DNA of 64,000 nucleotides. Origin: Amia ocellicauda (Eukaryota > Chordata > Actinopteri > Amiiformes > Amiidae). A program made the translations under genes and the position numbers. The stretch covers positions 11,791,676 to 11,855,675 of the forward strand of contig NC_089869.1 in the NCBI RefSeq assembly GCF_036373705.1, written 5' to 3'. Shown in pieces: positions 44,424-58,183 of the stretch (its first letter is position 1; the number at the start of each line of letters is the position of its first letter). The notes below the pieces were generated by a model. The model was not told the origin of the DNA, made no database searches, and saw only the letters and a list, made by a program, of their open reading frames with translations.

Positions 44424-47400
44424 CTATGTGAACTTCCTCATTGTATGGAGCTTTACGTAAGCAATACTGAAGCAGATGACGGTCATACAGGCCAAAGCAA
44501 CAATGTTTTCCCACATTGCCCAGTTATCATAGCCAATCCCTTGTCCACAGAGATAAACTTCACCATAACACCTGTCAAGAAAGTATGAATTATGCCTGAA
44601 TAGTAGTAAACACATGCAGCTCATTAAAGATGTTCATAGAACCAGAGATTCATGTTTCAAGCATTCACTCAGTTCTCCTAATACACAGATTAATGATTTG
44701 TTAAAAAAAGCCTCTGGTTTAACCCTGCTGTGGTACCATGGGGTCTCGGTGACTCCACCCCAATGGTACTGTCAATGTAACTTTTTCTTATTGTACCAGA
44801 GCGGGGTTAAAGGTGTAGAACAAATCTATGGAGGCTTATTTTCTAGCTGGGAAGATTTGGGATGTGATTTGACATCTCCCATGGTGTTCAGAGAATTTGA
44901 AAGTTAAAGTACTTAGATTTTATAATACATAGGTCACAATACAATTCAGATTCCAAAATTTGAAATACTCACACTCCACCATGTGGTTTTATGTTGCGTG
45001 AACAGTTCACCATTGCAGATTGAAAGCTTGGACTTTCATCTGATTTGACACAGAAATACAAGCCTCTCAATTCATTCACTTCCAGTGCCTGTATTAAAAA
45101 AATAAAGTTGAACACCCAAGAAAGGCCATTGATCTCTGGCATTGTCTTGTCCATTCAGAAATAAAATTATGTAACTAGAGACTCATTTATTTCATAGCGA
45201 TTTGTTCAATGAATATTCAAAGTATCCGCTTACAGTCATTCCATATCTTGGTATGCTGAAGTATTTGAGCCAGTTGATCCAAGCCGGGACAGATGGAAGG
45301 TTCACCAGAAAGCCAGAGAAAATCTACAAAATATGTACATTACACATTAATATCTCCACTTCCCTTCATAAATGAAGTTACTTAATGAAGTATTTTAAGT
45401 AATGCTTAAAAAGGTTTGCAAGAACTGGCTGACAGATAGCCTTTCATTCTGGAAATTGACAAAGGTCTGCCACCTAGAGAATTTTTTCCAAATGTTCTAT
45501 AGAAAGAATGGTAGTGAATCGCAGCCTTCCTGTAGAAGTAATAAAAACAAAACCTACTGTTTTTTTATATCACTGAAGTTACAGCAGATGTTTTAAATCC
45601 ATGAGAGCATTTATAAATGGACAGGACATGTAAGAAACATCATACTGCAGGCACCACATATAATATAGCATTTCATATGTTTTAGAATATATTTGGAGTG
45701 CTAAAGATATGGAAACTGCTTTATATACTCACATACATGAAAATTAAGCACATTTCAATGATAAGATTTGCTACAGCAACACTATCCATTCCAGTGCCGA
45801 CCGCAAGAGCCAATGAAGTTGCTGTGTAGGATACCATAATCACCGTCAACATGAAGAAAAAGAAATTACCAGCTAGTCTTTGGAAGCCTGCAAAGTAACA
45901 TTGAAATGGTACATTAAAATGTTACAGGTATCATGACATTACAGTGAAAGACTACAACGATGGTGGCCCATTACCAGTACAGTACCAATGTTAACCGTGC
46001 CTGTCCTATAAAGAGCATCCCTGTCACAGCACATTGACCCAGTCAAGTACATTTACTCTACTGAAATCATAAAATCCTTTAGGGGTTAGACACAGTTTGT
46101 TCAGTTTAACAGCAGTTGCTTTGGACCGGCCTGTTGTGCTGCAGGATGGACATAGCTCAAACTCAACTAGAGGGCAGTCAGAGCAAAGACAAAACCATTA
46201 CTGTTAAAAATGTAGCATGTGAGGGTTTGCATACTTTACATAACACCCAGACTATAAAAATGTCCACTATAATTTCACTATGGGAGGATTAGAACTGGAA
46301 GTAGTAATGCAGTGTAGTGCGTTCAAAACAAGGGAAATAATAAAGACTGAACAATGCACTAGTTCATCTGGATATTGTGTACAGTTCTGGGCACCACACT
46401 TCAATAAAGATTTCACTGCTCTAGAGGCAGTCCAAAGGTGACTACATGAACAGAAGACTACATGTGGACTTTCATGATTTTGAAGACTTGAATCAAACCA
46501 GCCTAACCATTTAGGCACTCACCCATCATCCAGTATGTGATTAATGAGTAAACTAGTCCAGGCACTGTCGCCATTGGAATCACGTCTCCTAGTAGAATTG
46601 AAAAGAAATAGGCCGATAGCCTGTAGTACCCACTGGTGTACTGGTGACTACGGTTTAAAAAGACAACAGGGAAATTAAGCAATTCAAAATAGTTCGTCAG
46701 TTCTCCCCAGAAAACAACCATTTATACACAAGGCAGAACCCAAATCGGAAATATGTCAGAGTGGGTTCACATGGTGGCTCGCTGAGGACATGGGTGGGGA
46801 ACCCCTCTGGTTATCTTGTGATCACGACATAACATTCTCTCTCGCCATCAGAGAAAACAGAAGTGTTGTCATTTTCACGAGACAATGCGGACACTGGTAC
46901 AGTGCTGCGTCAGCACATTCGGTTTTATTTTCAACAAGGCTCATGCAGACAAATTGTTTTCAAAATTGCTTTCAATAATTCAAGACTACACAAAGGAGTG
47001 GCCACCCCTTAACTGGTGGCACAGGGCTTTAAATGTATTTAATTAAACTGCACGGGGACTGGAGGGAGAGAACACAAATATGATATAGGTGCATTTAATC
47101 CAAGTAATCAAAGTGAAAAACATACAGTGGACGGTACATCTGTAAGTTAAAACCACACACAATTTCATGCACATCAAAAGGGACCACTGAGCAGTGATTC
47201 AGATGACTCGGTCAATGTGGTCCAGACCTCAGCAATTGTACACAGGTTAAGGCAAAATATATAATTTCAAGCAGGCATAACTATACTCAGACTTATTCCA
47301 ACCCCTGTATTGTACAGAATAACAGTACAAACATCGTAATAAATGCATGTGTGACAGATGCATTTGAAACTCCCCACTCAGGATTCGAGGCACATGTTTG

Positions 47401-50400
47401 CTACATCAGAGCGTTTCTACAATTGAGGCTTAATGCTGTACTGAGGGGTTACGTCACTTGTAACATGTTCTTTAAGGTGGCGCACACTGATGTGTAGTCC
47501 TTCAAATAATTGAAAGGCATTAAACAATGTCTGCATTAGCCTTGTTGAAAATAAAACCTAATGTTTGACACAGCACTGCCCCAGTCTCAGCGTTCTCATG
47601 AAAATGACAACACTTCAGTTTTCTCCGATAGCGATCACAACATAACATCCTGAGATAATAAAATGCCCCTTTGGTTTTATCCCCCCCCAATGTAGGTTCA
47701 GACCAATATAATTTTATATTTGCATTATACAGTTTCATTAAACCACATGTACAGACTAAAGACGCATCACACTTCCTTAAACAATATATGCTTTGTCCAA
47801 CACTTCATACCACAATTGTAAAATATAGTGTTCTTTACTTACATTAACAATTTCTTCTCTTTGATGACAACCTCAGTTGCTGCAACACTGGAGAAACACT
47901 GAGTGGTGGTCACAAAGAATAAGGCACCCACTCTGAAAAAAAGATCCATGTACAGGTTCTTCGGAAAATGTATGGCCAAAAATAAAGGACAAAGCTTAGT
48001 CAGTCTAAGCTGTTCCACGAACATTACAAATTCAAAATTAGTGGCATGTCATGTATTCATACTGAAGTGAATAGTATGCTTTCAGACGTGTTAATGAGAT
48101 CACTAGCCAGACATGTAGCACAGTCCAGGCCTGTCTTGATTTCCCTTTTCATAGATATGAAAATAAACAAAACTGACTCACAAGCATCTTCAAGTCAGTT
48201 TAAAAAAAAAAAACTAAATAAGCAAACTCAGCTCAGGCAAGACTGCAAGGAGTGTGAACAAGGAAGGTTCACTGGTTGAGTTTGTAGTCTGGTTGCATTT
48301 TAGTTTAATGCAATGAGAAATAGGTCACACATAGGCCATGCCACCTGCAGCCAGCTGGTCAAAAGTTGAGCATTTTACCTGTTCTGAATTCCAGTGGAGT
48401 CTAGTTTGGCTCCAAAGAAGATCACACCAGCAAATAGACCCAATATAAGGTTTACCAAAACCTGTAGAACAAAACAAATGTTTCACACTATAAGAAAATG
48501 GTAGTTGTGGAATTACAGGTGACAATTCTAATGCGTGAAGGAGAATGAAAGATGCCTTTACACATTAGAGGAACACTGAAAAAGGTTTGCAGAATTGACT
48601 TTCTTGGTACACCTAACCAGCAAACCTGAAGTGACCAATGGATTTTATTGAATACACTATATATTATTATTTTTTGGTTCCTGGGTAGTAAGTGTTATTT
48701 CCCAATTGCTTATGCCTCAAAAGTATAGAAAATGGCTTTTACTCCCCATAAACTTTGTGGCCAGGACAGTGATGTTTTTAATATTTACCCATTTACAATG
48801 AGAAAACAGGCAAATGGGTCTTTTCGTTCACAAAGTCAGAAACATATGAATCCAAATTAATGTTTATTTATACTAAAGTATTACAAAAATGACTACAAAA
48901 AATGTAGAAGCGAGTAGTTTTGAGATTTACAATTATACTGTATTTACATGTTAACAAACATGTTAATTTGGATTCATTTTTTCTCCCCCCCCCCCCCGAC
49001 TACGTGAACGAAACAAGTTCACCAGTTTTCTCACTGGAAATAGGTACATTTCAAAATATCACTGTCCTGGTCACAAAAGCAAAGTTTGTGGGGAATAATA
49101 GCCATTTTCTATACTTTTGAGGCATAAGCAATTAGGAAATAACACTTACTACCCAGGAACAAAAATGTGTTACATAGGGATACCACTTCAGGATGTAACC
49201 TGCAGCAATTTACAGCCCACAGACCTTAGAGTCACACATCCTGGACTGCTGTGGAGTTCATACCTCCCCAACTGAAGCCTGAGGGTTCCGAATGAGGTTC
49301 TTAAAGGTGCGCTTGGTCACCCAGTAAAGCTGGGTAAAGAACGAGGTGGCATAAGTGATCGACTCCATCCTCCTTCCATTTCTATTAGTTCCTCTGCGGT
49401 CTTCAATATTCCTCAGTGCATCTTGAATGGACCGATACTGGGTTGAGGCCACGTATTTCTCACTGAGTGTATCCACCACTGTTTTCAAGTTGCCTTCCCC
49501 TCCGCTTTCTAAGTGTGGAAATTATAAATGTAATTCACAGAAATTTCCATCTTGCTTTCCATTTAAAAATGTTTTAGTGATGTGTTCAAAGCATTGAATT
49601 TTATGCATTTGAATGATCAAAACTAATAGAAGGAACAGTACAACTATTCAGGGGTTTAGATTAATAGCGTTACACAGCCAGCCCATCAGGTTAGTTGACA
49701 ATAATAGGAATTCATTGAATCAGTCCACAGTGTTCAGAGCCATTTCTCCATGCTAGTTGCAGGTTGATGCAATTGAGAGTAAGTCAAGACGGATCAAGAT
49801 ATTGACATGCTTCCAAACATTTGTCAGGCTGCTGTGATTACATAGTTAGATGCATTGGGTTTGAAAAACAGCTGCATTCAGTGAAAAATATTGAATCATA
49901 CGACTTTTGGAACACTACCATTGTCCTGGTCATCTCTGGAAGGGCCTGCTCTGCTTGCAGCCACTGCTGTGGAATCCCCATTAATCACATCCAGAAAGAA
50001 ATCGGGTGGATTGTTGTGTGGTTCACAAATGTAACCTGAAAGAGAGTTCACCATTTACCATGTCAGAAGTATTTACATTTTAGACCACAAAAAACAGAAT
50101 AAAAATAAACATGTAAAATGTTGGTCCCAAGTTTCAGGAGTTGAAATTAAAGATCCCAAACATTTCCCATACACACAAAAAGCTTATTTTTAAAGTTGTG
50201 CACAAAGCTGTTGACATCCCTGTTAGTAAGCATTTCTCCTTTGCCAAGATAACTCATCCACCGGACAGTTGTGGCATAACAAGAAGCCGATAAAACCGCA
50301 TCATTACACAGGTGCACCTTGTACAGGTGACAATAAGAGCCACTCTAACATGTCTAACTCTAACTGTCACAACAATGCCACAAATCGTTAAAGTTGAAGG

Positions 50401-53400
50401 AGCGTGCAACTGTCATGCAGACTGCAGGGATGTGAATTTCTCTACCAAAAGCCACCTCCAAATGTAGTTTACAATAATGCAACCAGCCTCACAACCACAG
50501 AACACATGCAACCATGCCAGTCCAGGACCTCCACAGCCAGCTTCTTCACCTGCAGGATCATTCAAGACAACCAAAGAATTTCTGCAGAAACTGTCTTGGG
50601 GAAGTTCTTCTGCATGGGTCATCACCCTCACCAGTTTTTTTATTGCAGTTTGGCATCTTTACAGACTTCAGTGGGAAAATACTCACAAATCCATCGATTA
50701 GGGCGTAATGAAGTGGATTCCATTGACCAATTCTTATTTTACAGCTGATATCTTTGAAATTGTTACCTTGATATTTTTGGTTAGTTCATATTCAATGAAG
50801 GCTTTGTCAAAGTTCTAGCTTACCAATGGAGTCAAAATACCCAAGAGCAGCGTTGGCAGGTCCGTGGTACATCATTTTCCCAGCAGCCAGTAAAGTCAGG
50901 CTGTCAAACAGCTTAAATATTGAAGAACGGGGCTGGTGAATGGAGAATATAATTGTTCGCCCCCTTCTTGAGAGCCTGAAAGTTAATATTGCACAATTAT
51001 AGTCTACAAGACTAATTGTCCTGTATGGTATATAAAATGGGAACAAGTTATTTGTCTTACTAATTGCACATTTCAAACTTTATAAACAGTCTATTTGAAT
51101 TCACTGAAATCAGTAAGCAATGCATTGCTTCAGTTTCTAGAAGAAATATAGTACACATATTCCCCAAGGACATTTTCTTATGGGCTGTACCTTTTCAGCA
51201 GAATGAGCACTGCATTCGCAGTGCTGGCATCCAGGCCTGTGGTTGGCTCATCCAGGAATAAGACGGGGGGCTCCGTTATGAGCTCCATTCCAATGCTGGT
51301 TCGTTTCCGCTCTCCTCCAGACACACCTCGGATTAGTTCTGTGCCAACCTGTAGAAATTGCAGTATCCCGATTGTTAAGTAAATTTACTTGTTCTAGCTC
51401 TGGATACACCATGAATTAGGTTGAAAAGAAAACATCTAATATGTATATTGCTGAACTTGAATTACTGTAACCTGTATACTGTTAGCATTAGATATCCTTC
51501 AGGTTTCATTACTGACTAGCATTCAAAGCTACAAAAAAAGCACATAAGCAAAGGATGGACCATGCATACTTGGCAAACTCACAGGAATGCAGGAAGTGCA
51601 GAAGTGTGATGAAAGACTGACAGATGTATACTCACTCTAGAGTCGGCCACTCTGGTCAGCCCGAGTTCAGAGATGACATTGGCCACTCGCTCCTCCTTGT
51701 CCTCAAAGCTGATAGATGTAGGGAGCCGCAGCGCTGCTGAGAACAGCAGGTTTTCCAGGACTGTTAAGTTGCCCATGACAACGTCATCCTAATTGAGGAA
51801 ACCGAAAAACCATTACATCAGACAAGAAGGGCAGACTTTTGGGCTCATTACTCCCACTCGATTGTTAGTGGTATAGAAAGGAGAACTTAGACTTGTAAGA
51901 TTCACCTACTTGGACAACATATCCTGAAATACACTTGAAGTTGGCAGGCTGTGGGGCTCCATCGATGAGGACATCACCAGACAGACCAGCAGGGTCCTTC
52001 CTCGCAGCCAGTACATCCAGCAGCCTGAAGCAGGAATAACAGCAGACATTAATATAATCAATATTGACAATCAAGAATCCCCAAGAAAGTAATGTATGGT
52101 TTACCACCAGCATCAGACTTGTTCCAGTATATATAGTAAATACAAACACTAACATAAGCCACAAAGCTTCCAAAAGCCTTTGAGGAAGAATCAGTTGTTG
52201 TGTCTATGATTCACTGCATTGGTGTTGTGTTAAGCAAAGATGGAGTTTTTTTCACAACATAGTTTAGCTATTAAATTGAATTATTTGCAGCTCTGTAGCC
52301 AGCTAACATTTGAGCAGTGTGGCCAAGTTATAACACAAAGCAATTCTTGTGTTATGTTAAATTACTTTTGGACAACAGATTTGTAGACTCCCTGAAATCT
52401 GACCACAAAATGCATTTCATGTTGCACTGGGTTTTTTGCAGCTAATGGTGATTCTGCAGCCATTCATTGACATTAGCATGAAGTTTTGAACCAACATTGG
52501 GCTAGTGCAAAACTACACCATAATAATTACAAGAAAAAACATCTGGCATCACTAACATTGTGATATTGGAGAGGCAGTTTTTGAATTCAAAGTGAGTTGA
52601 ATTCCCTGTTCCTTCAGCAATGGTATACATGGGTATTTGTAGCGTCATTTTCTCCTGGGAAAAAAAAAAAAACACTTACGAAGACTTCCCACCTCCTGAT
52701 GGACCAAGGACAGCATTCAGCCCTGGCTTCATTATGCCACTGGAATAAAAAAAAATACACAAATTAAAAAACACTACAAAAATATCAGAGTTTAATTTCT
52801 GATAATCTGCTTTCATCCTCAAGAGTCCCAAGGCCAGCTGATCTTGTCACAAACCTTGATTTTCAGAACTTGGAACACATCACAGATTTACACTCAGATT
52901 TTAACACTGGGAATGGAAAGTTCTTTAGAATGACAAAGTTCACCCAATTTACTGTACAATACACACGTTACTGCACAACTGGAAATGCAGGCAACTGTGT
53001 CATTAGACAGTAAATTCACCAGTGTTGAATTAAATCCAACACTGTTAAAATTAACTCTAAAAAATGTGTTTATGTAATCCACACTCACCAGAGTAAAATT
53101 GACACTTTCAGCAGAGTTGGCATTTTTACACTGCCTCAGAGTTAAAAGTTCTGCTCTTAGAAGTGTTTATTTTATTTAACACTGCACTACTCTCATCAGT
53201 GTTAACTCTGTTACTCCATTAAATTGTTAAACCCCCGTTTACTCTGCTTTTATCAATCAAACGATAACTAGCAATACGACAAGATTTGCTTCTATACACT
53301 CTAGATGATCAGAAATGTGTGCATGTGTATAAGTGATACTGTGTATTAAAATCTAGCAGTCCTTTGTTTACTTACTTACTTTCAAGTAAATAAATACCCA

Positions 53401-55001
53401 GACCCAATCAAACACACAAAGTGGTCAGGCATATACAGGTAATGCTTACAAGCTCCACCACAAACCGATGAATAGCCAAACATTCTGGTTAGGGGTTGAC
53501 TCAAAGACATGAGTTCTGAGTTAGGGTAGAAAAATCTGACAACACAAATATAAATATATTGGTGGGTGAAGATACATTTTACCCTCAAACAATACTTAAT
53601 GTACAATAATTAACATTTATACAATTATGAAGAAAAAAATAAAACCATAAAACAACAATTATTCGGGAAACTATCACAATACATTGTGAGTATGGTAAAT
53701 TTGGTTTTACACCAATACAGTGTAAAATCAACACTTTAAATTTGACACCCAGTATTAACACTGTATCAAGATGGTTTAACTCTCAACTTAATCTTTTTAG
53801 TGTTGAAACACTGATTTTAACACTATTATTTACACTGGGATATCAACACTACAGATTTTGCAGTATAGGGATATTTGTTACTATAGTGTCTCGCACAAAG
53901 GTTGTCACAAACAAACCACAAGGTAAGTTACAGATTCTCAATTTAAACAATACACTCCCTTTAACAGTATTTTCTGCAATACAACTGAAACATTCAGACT
54001 AAACCCTGTTTTTCTGTGCAGTAGTTTGACCAGGACAAGTTCAATTTCTTGGTAAAGGTTGGATTTGCTTCAATTTCAGAGTACTACTACTCCTTTGGTC
54101 GATAAGTGAAACCATTTTATTTTTGGTCTGCCCAGCTCTAACATGTCACAAATGCATTCAGTTCAGTGGGTAGAGACCCTAGTCTCCCCTTACATCCCCT
54201 CCAGACCACTGCACTCCTCCAGTGCCAGAAGACTAACTCTGCCTCCTCTCCACTGTCCTTCCTCCAGAGCCGCTCCTTCTCATCCCTGGCCCCTAAATGG
54301 TGGAACGACCTGCCCACCAAAGCCAAAACAGCAGAGTCCTTGACCTCATTCCGGCGCTTACTCAAGACGCATCTTTTCAGACTCTACTTGTAATAGTCCT
54401 TTTATCCCCGCTAGATAGCACTTTCCTCCTTGCTCCCTTTCCCGTAGCCCTTGACTGTGACCCTACAGTCTTGACAGCACTTAGCTTTACCATCCAGGAT
54501 GTAGGACCTAACTTACTGTACTTGCCTGTGTAAATTGGAACTTGTAAAATGTATTTTATATTTTGAATTTCTATGTTTTATGTAAATTGAATTTGTAATG
54601 ATTGATGCCTTTAACTTAACTGTATTTTTGCAATTTGTTTTGCACTTATGTTACAAGTCACCCTGGATAAGGGCGTCTGCCAAGAAATAAAAATAAATAG
54701 ATTAAGATCTTGATCTAATACATAATGAAAGGGATTAGGATAATGATTTTAAAACTTACTTGAGGCCATGGAGGATATGTTTATCTATACGCTCTCGTTT
54801 GCAGGCTGGGCCTTTAGAGATCTTGACAGAGTAATTGATGTTGTGAAAGGTGACCACAGACCCTCGGGGGGATCTCAGGGACTCCCGGGTTAGTGCTCCC
54901 CGCTGAAAGTCAGACAGTCCCTCTGCGGCACAGTGCGCAAGGCTGCCATTTGGGTGGTCCAGGGACGCTAGTTCCATTGGCATGCCATCTGCATTGGCCA
55001 T
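44424..55001 (-). CDS. abcg2: ABCG2-like half-transporter, complete (gene 1)
   Basis: ABC half-transporter with the nucleotide-binding domain before the membrane domain, probably a dimeric plasma-membrane exporter. Coding exons: 55001-54760, 52739-52680, 52024-51910, 51788-51636, 51348-51191, 50975-50824, 50035-49919, 49508-49264, 48461-48379, 47932-47843, 46647-46523, 45887-45733, 45323-45234, 45088-44973, 44571-44424. All phases agree: 2,049 nt, 682 aa. Start is ATG 55001 (ACAATGG). Seen: Walker [10 protein letters not shown], signature VSGGERKR, Walker [13 protein letters not shown]-loop SIHQPR. Membrane part: [17 protein letters not shown] and YFSIPRYG, with Arg kept in NRVGALFF (the human Arg482 position). 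The last extracellular loop keeps several Cys and an NCS sequon. Introns hold Tc1, LINE and fold-back insertions. A non-coding first exon probably lies upstream. Specific ABCG2 paralogue (a, b, c or d type) not determined. Confidence 0.95.
48672..49166. mobile_element. about 495-bp fold-back (palindromic) element in an ABCG2-like intron
   Basis: The two ends are reverse complements over long blocks: GTTCCTGGGTAGTAAGTG from 48677 pairs with the end at 49160, and the pairing continues through GCTTATGCCTCAAAAG, AGAAAATGGC and CACTGTCCTG-type blocks towards a centre near 48918. A run of 13 C (48985-48997) lies in the right arm. No coding capacity. Confidence 0.8.
50092..50789 (+). mobile_element. 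non-autonomous Tc1-like element in an ABCG2-like intron
   Basis: Left-end blocks (ACAGAATAAAAATAAAC, TTGGTCCCAAGTTTCA, GATCCC) match those at 57578. The interior keeps the start of a Tc1 transposase gene with stops (ACCTCCACAGCCAGCTTCTTC region). The right end (ATCTTTGAAATTGTTAC, then TTTTTGGTTAGTTC) resembles the inverted left end. It lies between the coding exons at 50035 and 50824. Confidence 0.65.
52990..53850. repeat. scattered TTAACACTG-type motifs in an ABCG2-like intron
   Basis: Variants of AACACTG, GTGTTAA and their complements recur in clusters at 52990-53260 and 53690-53850 in both orientations. They may be the two ends of one DNA transposon with sub-repeated termini. No transposase lies between. 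Confidence 0.4.
54120..54712 (+). mobile_element. L2-like LINE 3' end
   Basis: The plus strand encodes [20 protein letters not shown] and [16 protein letters not shown], the C terminus of an L2-type reverse transcriptase. A 3' UTR follows, then the tail CACCCTGGATAAGGGCGTCT and an A-rich end. It sits in the first coding intron of ABCG2-like gene 1, opposite to transcription. Confidence 0.85.
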
Positions 55002-55019
55002 TGTGCTTGATAATTTGGC

Positions 55020-55644
55020 TTTCAAAAATAAATCCTGAGTGAATAATTAAATACAAGTTAAATAGATCGTTATTTTCAGCTTTAAGAAGTTAAATGCATT
55101 ATCACAAAACACATTAGCCAAGAAGATTGCCAAAATATGAATTTGAAAATGTAAGTCTTTTTTCTGTACTGAGCTATGATTGCGCTTTTATTGTAAATAT
55201 GAATATACATTTTAAATACACTGCAGATCTGTTTGTCCTTTAGCGGCGAGCCTGTGCGCCCACACCTGCACTCACCCGTCTTGCGCAAAGACTCGTCAAG
55301 ACAAACACTGCGCAAGTCTCTTAAATACATCTGGTATCAATTAATCGCATCTAATTAGCATTATCCATATATATTATCCAATTACCAATTATTAAATCCC
55401 ATGTTAACAATAGCTGAAATAAAGTGTGAGCATCATCTCAATATCACTAATAAAATAAAAGTTCCAATTATCAACACATCATCGATTAAAATCCACTTGA
55501 AGATTGTTCATGTATTTGTAACCCCCTGGTCAAGTCAGGCTCAGGTATTTATATAATTATTTAATTGCTTGTCTTTTTACTGAATTATGGGGTTAACAGC
55601 GCCAAAATATTTACAAAACTTTCAAAACACAAGTTAAATAGGTA

Positions 55645-55679
<35 letters not shown>

Positions 55680-57577
55680 ATAATAATAATAATAATAAGT
55701 TTACTTATTGTTTAATTAATGGTAACATCAGTAATCTTGAACACAATTGGATTTGGGGCTATTCATAAGGGTGTTACAAAAAGATCACTTTTATACATCA
55801 GAGAGCACGATCTGATCTAAAGATGCTGCGTGGAAGCGAGTCACTTTTCTATGATATTTAATGTATTATGTAAAGTAGCACTAAATGTGTAAAGGGGTTG
55901 CAGTACAGTAAAATACTAGACGTACTGTATATTTAGGGGACGTCACACTACTGTATTGTATATGTGTATATAGGCAAAACAATAATTCCGCAGCCCAACA
56001 CATATTCATAATATTCACAAGTATAGCCTATTGTTGTATGTGTTGTGTGTTTAAATGTTGGATGCGTTCACGACAGACTTTCGTCATGTATTGTGAAAAT
56101 GAATCGCTTTAATGCTCAGAGCTGCGCAGATTGAGGACATTATGAAGGGACATGATTATTTGGCTGGATCAGAAGTCTACTACTGTATGTAGTTACTTTA
56201 TTACAGTCATATATATTTGAAATTGCACGCGTTATGCTGTCATTTCTTATATGCAATGATCGTGCAAAATGTAAATATCCGGTGTTTTATTAATAAAAAG
56301 CAACCGAGCTCATTTGATTATTGCAATGTGAACACAAGCGATCTGAGTCGTGAGAAAACACAGAAGTGACCAAGAAAACGAGGCAAATGTGAACGGCTAG
56401 CACACGCATGCATTGTTTCAAAGCAAAGGAACCGAAGTGAGTTCGTTTGAAACCCAGTGTGAATAGGGGCAAGAGTGTGAGGAGCACATGTTGGGTTGGT
56501 TGGGCTTAGTTTGGGAGGCTGTGTGCAAGTGAGGGACTCAGGGGTTGCCAGATTGAGAGAAAATGAAAGCCATGGGGGGGAAATATTCGCTGCCATCGTG
56601 CAAATTCTGCAGTAAACCGTTCAGTTCAATGAACCACAGAAAACAGAAAACAGCGCAGAGATGATTCCTACACCAGCGCTGCGAGTTCTGGACGCCCTCA
56701 AATGCGCATGCTCAGTGCTCTGTTGCAAGTGCACGTAACACGAGATGACTTGGACAGGGAAAGAAAGAATGAAAAAAGAAAGAAAGAAAGAAAGACTGAC
56801 TGGTTGTTACAGCAGAAGAGGAGAGAGAGAAATCCACAAATCATGTCTCTGGTTTTTGACTTGGGCCGGCCCTGGAGAGGAGGAGCAGAAGATGGAGGTC
56901 GTGAGTAGAGCCGGTTTATTTTCCTGAGTTGGGGATCTTACATATTATTGTAATCAGAGAAATACAATTTTAGTTGAAACACGAACTGTAGGAATCAATG
57001 GGGACTGTGTACTGAAAAAAAACAGACATTATTTTTCTGGACTTGTATAATACAGCCTATAGCTTGGATGGTAATTTTTTCAAAGGGGAAAAACGTATTT
57101 GTTTTCCTTCTTGAACCTGCAACCAAGCCTTTCTGTGTTGGGATGTCTAGTTTAAGATGGAGTAATGGGTCAATTGAAAGGGAAAATTCAGGTTGTTTGC
57201 AATGGTTGTTTAACCATTTTATTTTCAAATTCAATATTAGTAAATTTATGTAATAAGTGTTTTGCCGTTGTTGTTGTTCATTTTAAATGTTAATCAAATG
57301 TGTTAGGTTATCATTTACAGTGGTTTTTATTGTATTAACATTTTTTCCAGTAGGGTAATGAATTTTGCTCAGTTGTGTAGTTAACCCTTGCTAGTGGTGG
57401 CATCGCACATTTTGTTTTTTTTATCACCGCAATATTTCCTTTTCTCTGGACAATTGTACACAGTCCTTTTAATGCCACTATCTCACCTGCTTTCACAAGC
57501 CAACACATCTAAAAGGACCAAAGTCCCATATCTCTCCAGCCTTTTATGGTGTGCTACCTGTTAAGAAGGGTCACTTA
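55020..57577. other. intergenic upstream of ABCG2-like gene 1
   Basis: No coding exon recognised. A non-coding first exon and the promoter of the ABCG2-like gene are expected somewhere here. Short AAAG runs occur at 56757-56803. I cannot place a start site. Confidence 0.4.
55644..55698. repeat. ACT/AAT compound microsatellite
   Basis: About eleven ACT units followed by about seven AAT units. Confidence 0.9.
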
Positions 57578-58140
57578 CTGAACAGAAATATAATCACAAC
57601 TTGTAAAGTATTGGTCCCATGATTCATGAGCTGAAATGAAAGATCCCAGAAACTTGCCATACGAACAAAAATCTGATTCCTCTCAAATTTTGTCAGTGAG
57701 CATTTCTCTTTTGCCAAGATAATCCATCCACCTGACAGGTGAGGCATATCAAGAAGCTCATTTTAATCGCATGAGAATTACACAGGTGTACCTTGTGCTG
57801 GGGACAATAAAAGCCACTCTTAAATGTGCAGTTTTGTCGCACAACACAATGTCACAGATGTCTAAATGTTTGAGGGAGAGTGTGATTGGCTGCTGAGTGC
57901 AGGAATGCCAACCAGAGCTGTTGCCAGAGAATTGAATGTTCATTTTTCTACTATAAGACACCTCCTTTGTCATTTTGGAGAATTTGGCAGTACTTCCAAT
58001 CGACCTCACAACCACAGACCACGTGCACCACACCAGCCCAGGACCTCCACTTCCGGCTTCTTCACCTGCAGGATCAGGCACACGGACATTTGATGACACT
58101 GTGAATTTGCACAACTAAAGAATTTCTAAGGAAGCTCATC
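57578..58140 (+). mobile_element. 5' half of a Tc1-like element
   Basis: Starts after TA (57576-57577) with CTGAACAGAAATATAA, the inverted-repeat tip of this fish Tc1 family. The transposase start follows near 57850, with a clear helix-turn-helix frame (AGMPTRAVARELNVHFSTI, EFGSTSNRPHNHRPR) and a later frameshift in the DLH-type region. The 3' half is absent. Confidence 0.8.
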
Positions 58141-58183
58141 TCAAGCTCAATTAAAATGGTACAATAATTAAATAAATTGTATG

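Noticed and set aside
50404..50748. 114-codon plus-strand frame
   Set aside because: It lies in a non-autonomous Tc1 element and mixes frames of the decayed transposase.
55646..55697. ACT/AAT repeats considered as a CRISPR-like array
   Set aside because: Plain trinucleotide microsatellite without spacers, in a vertebrate genome.
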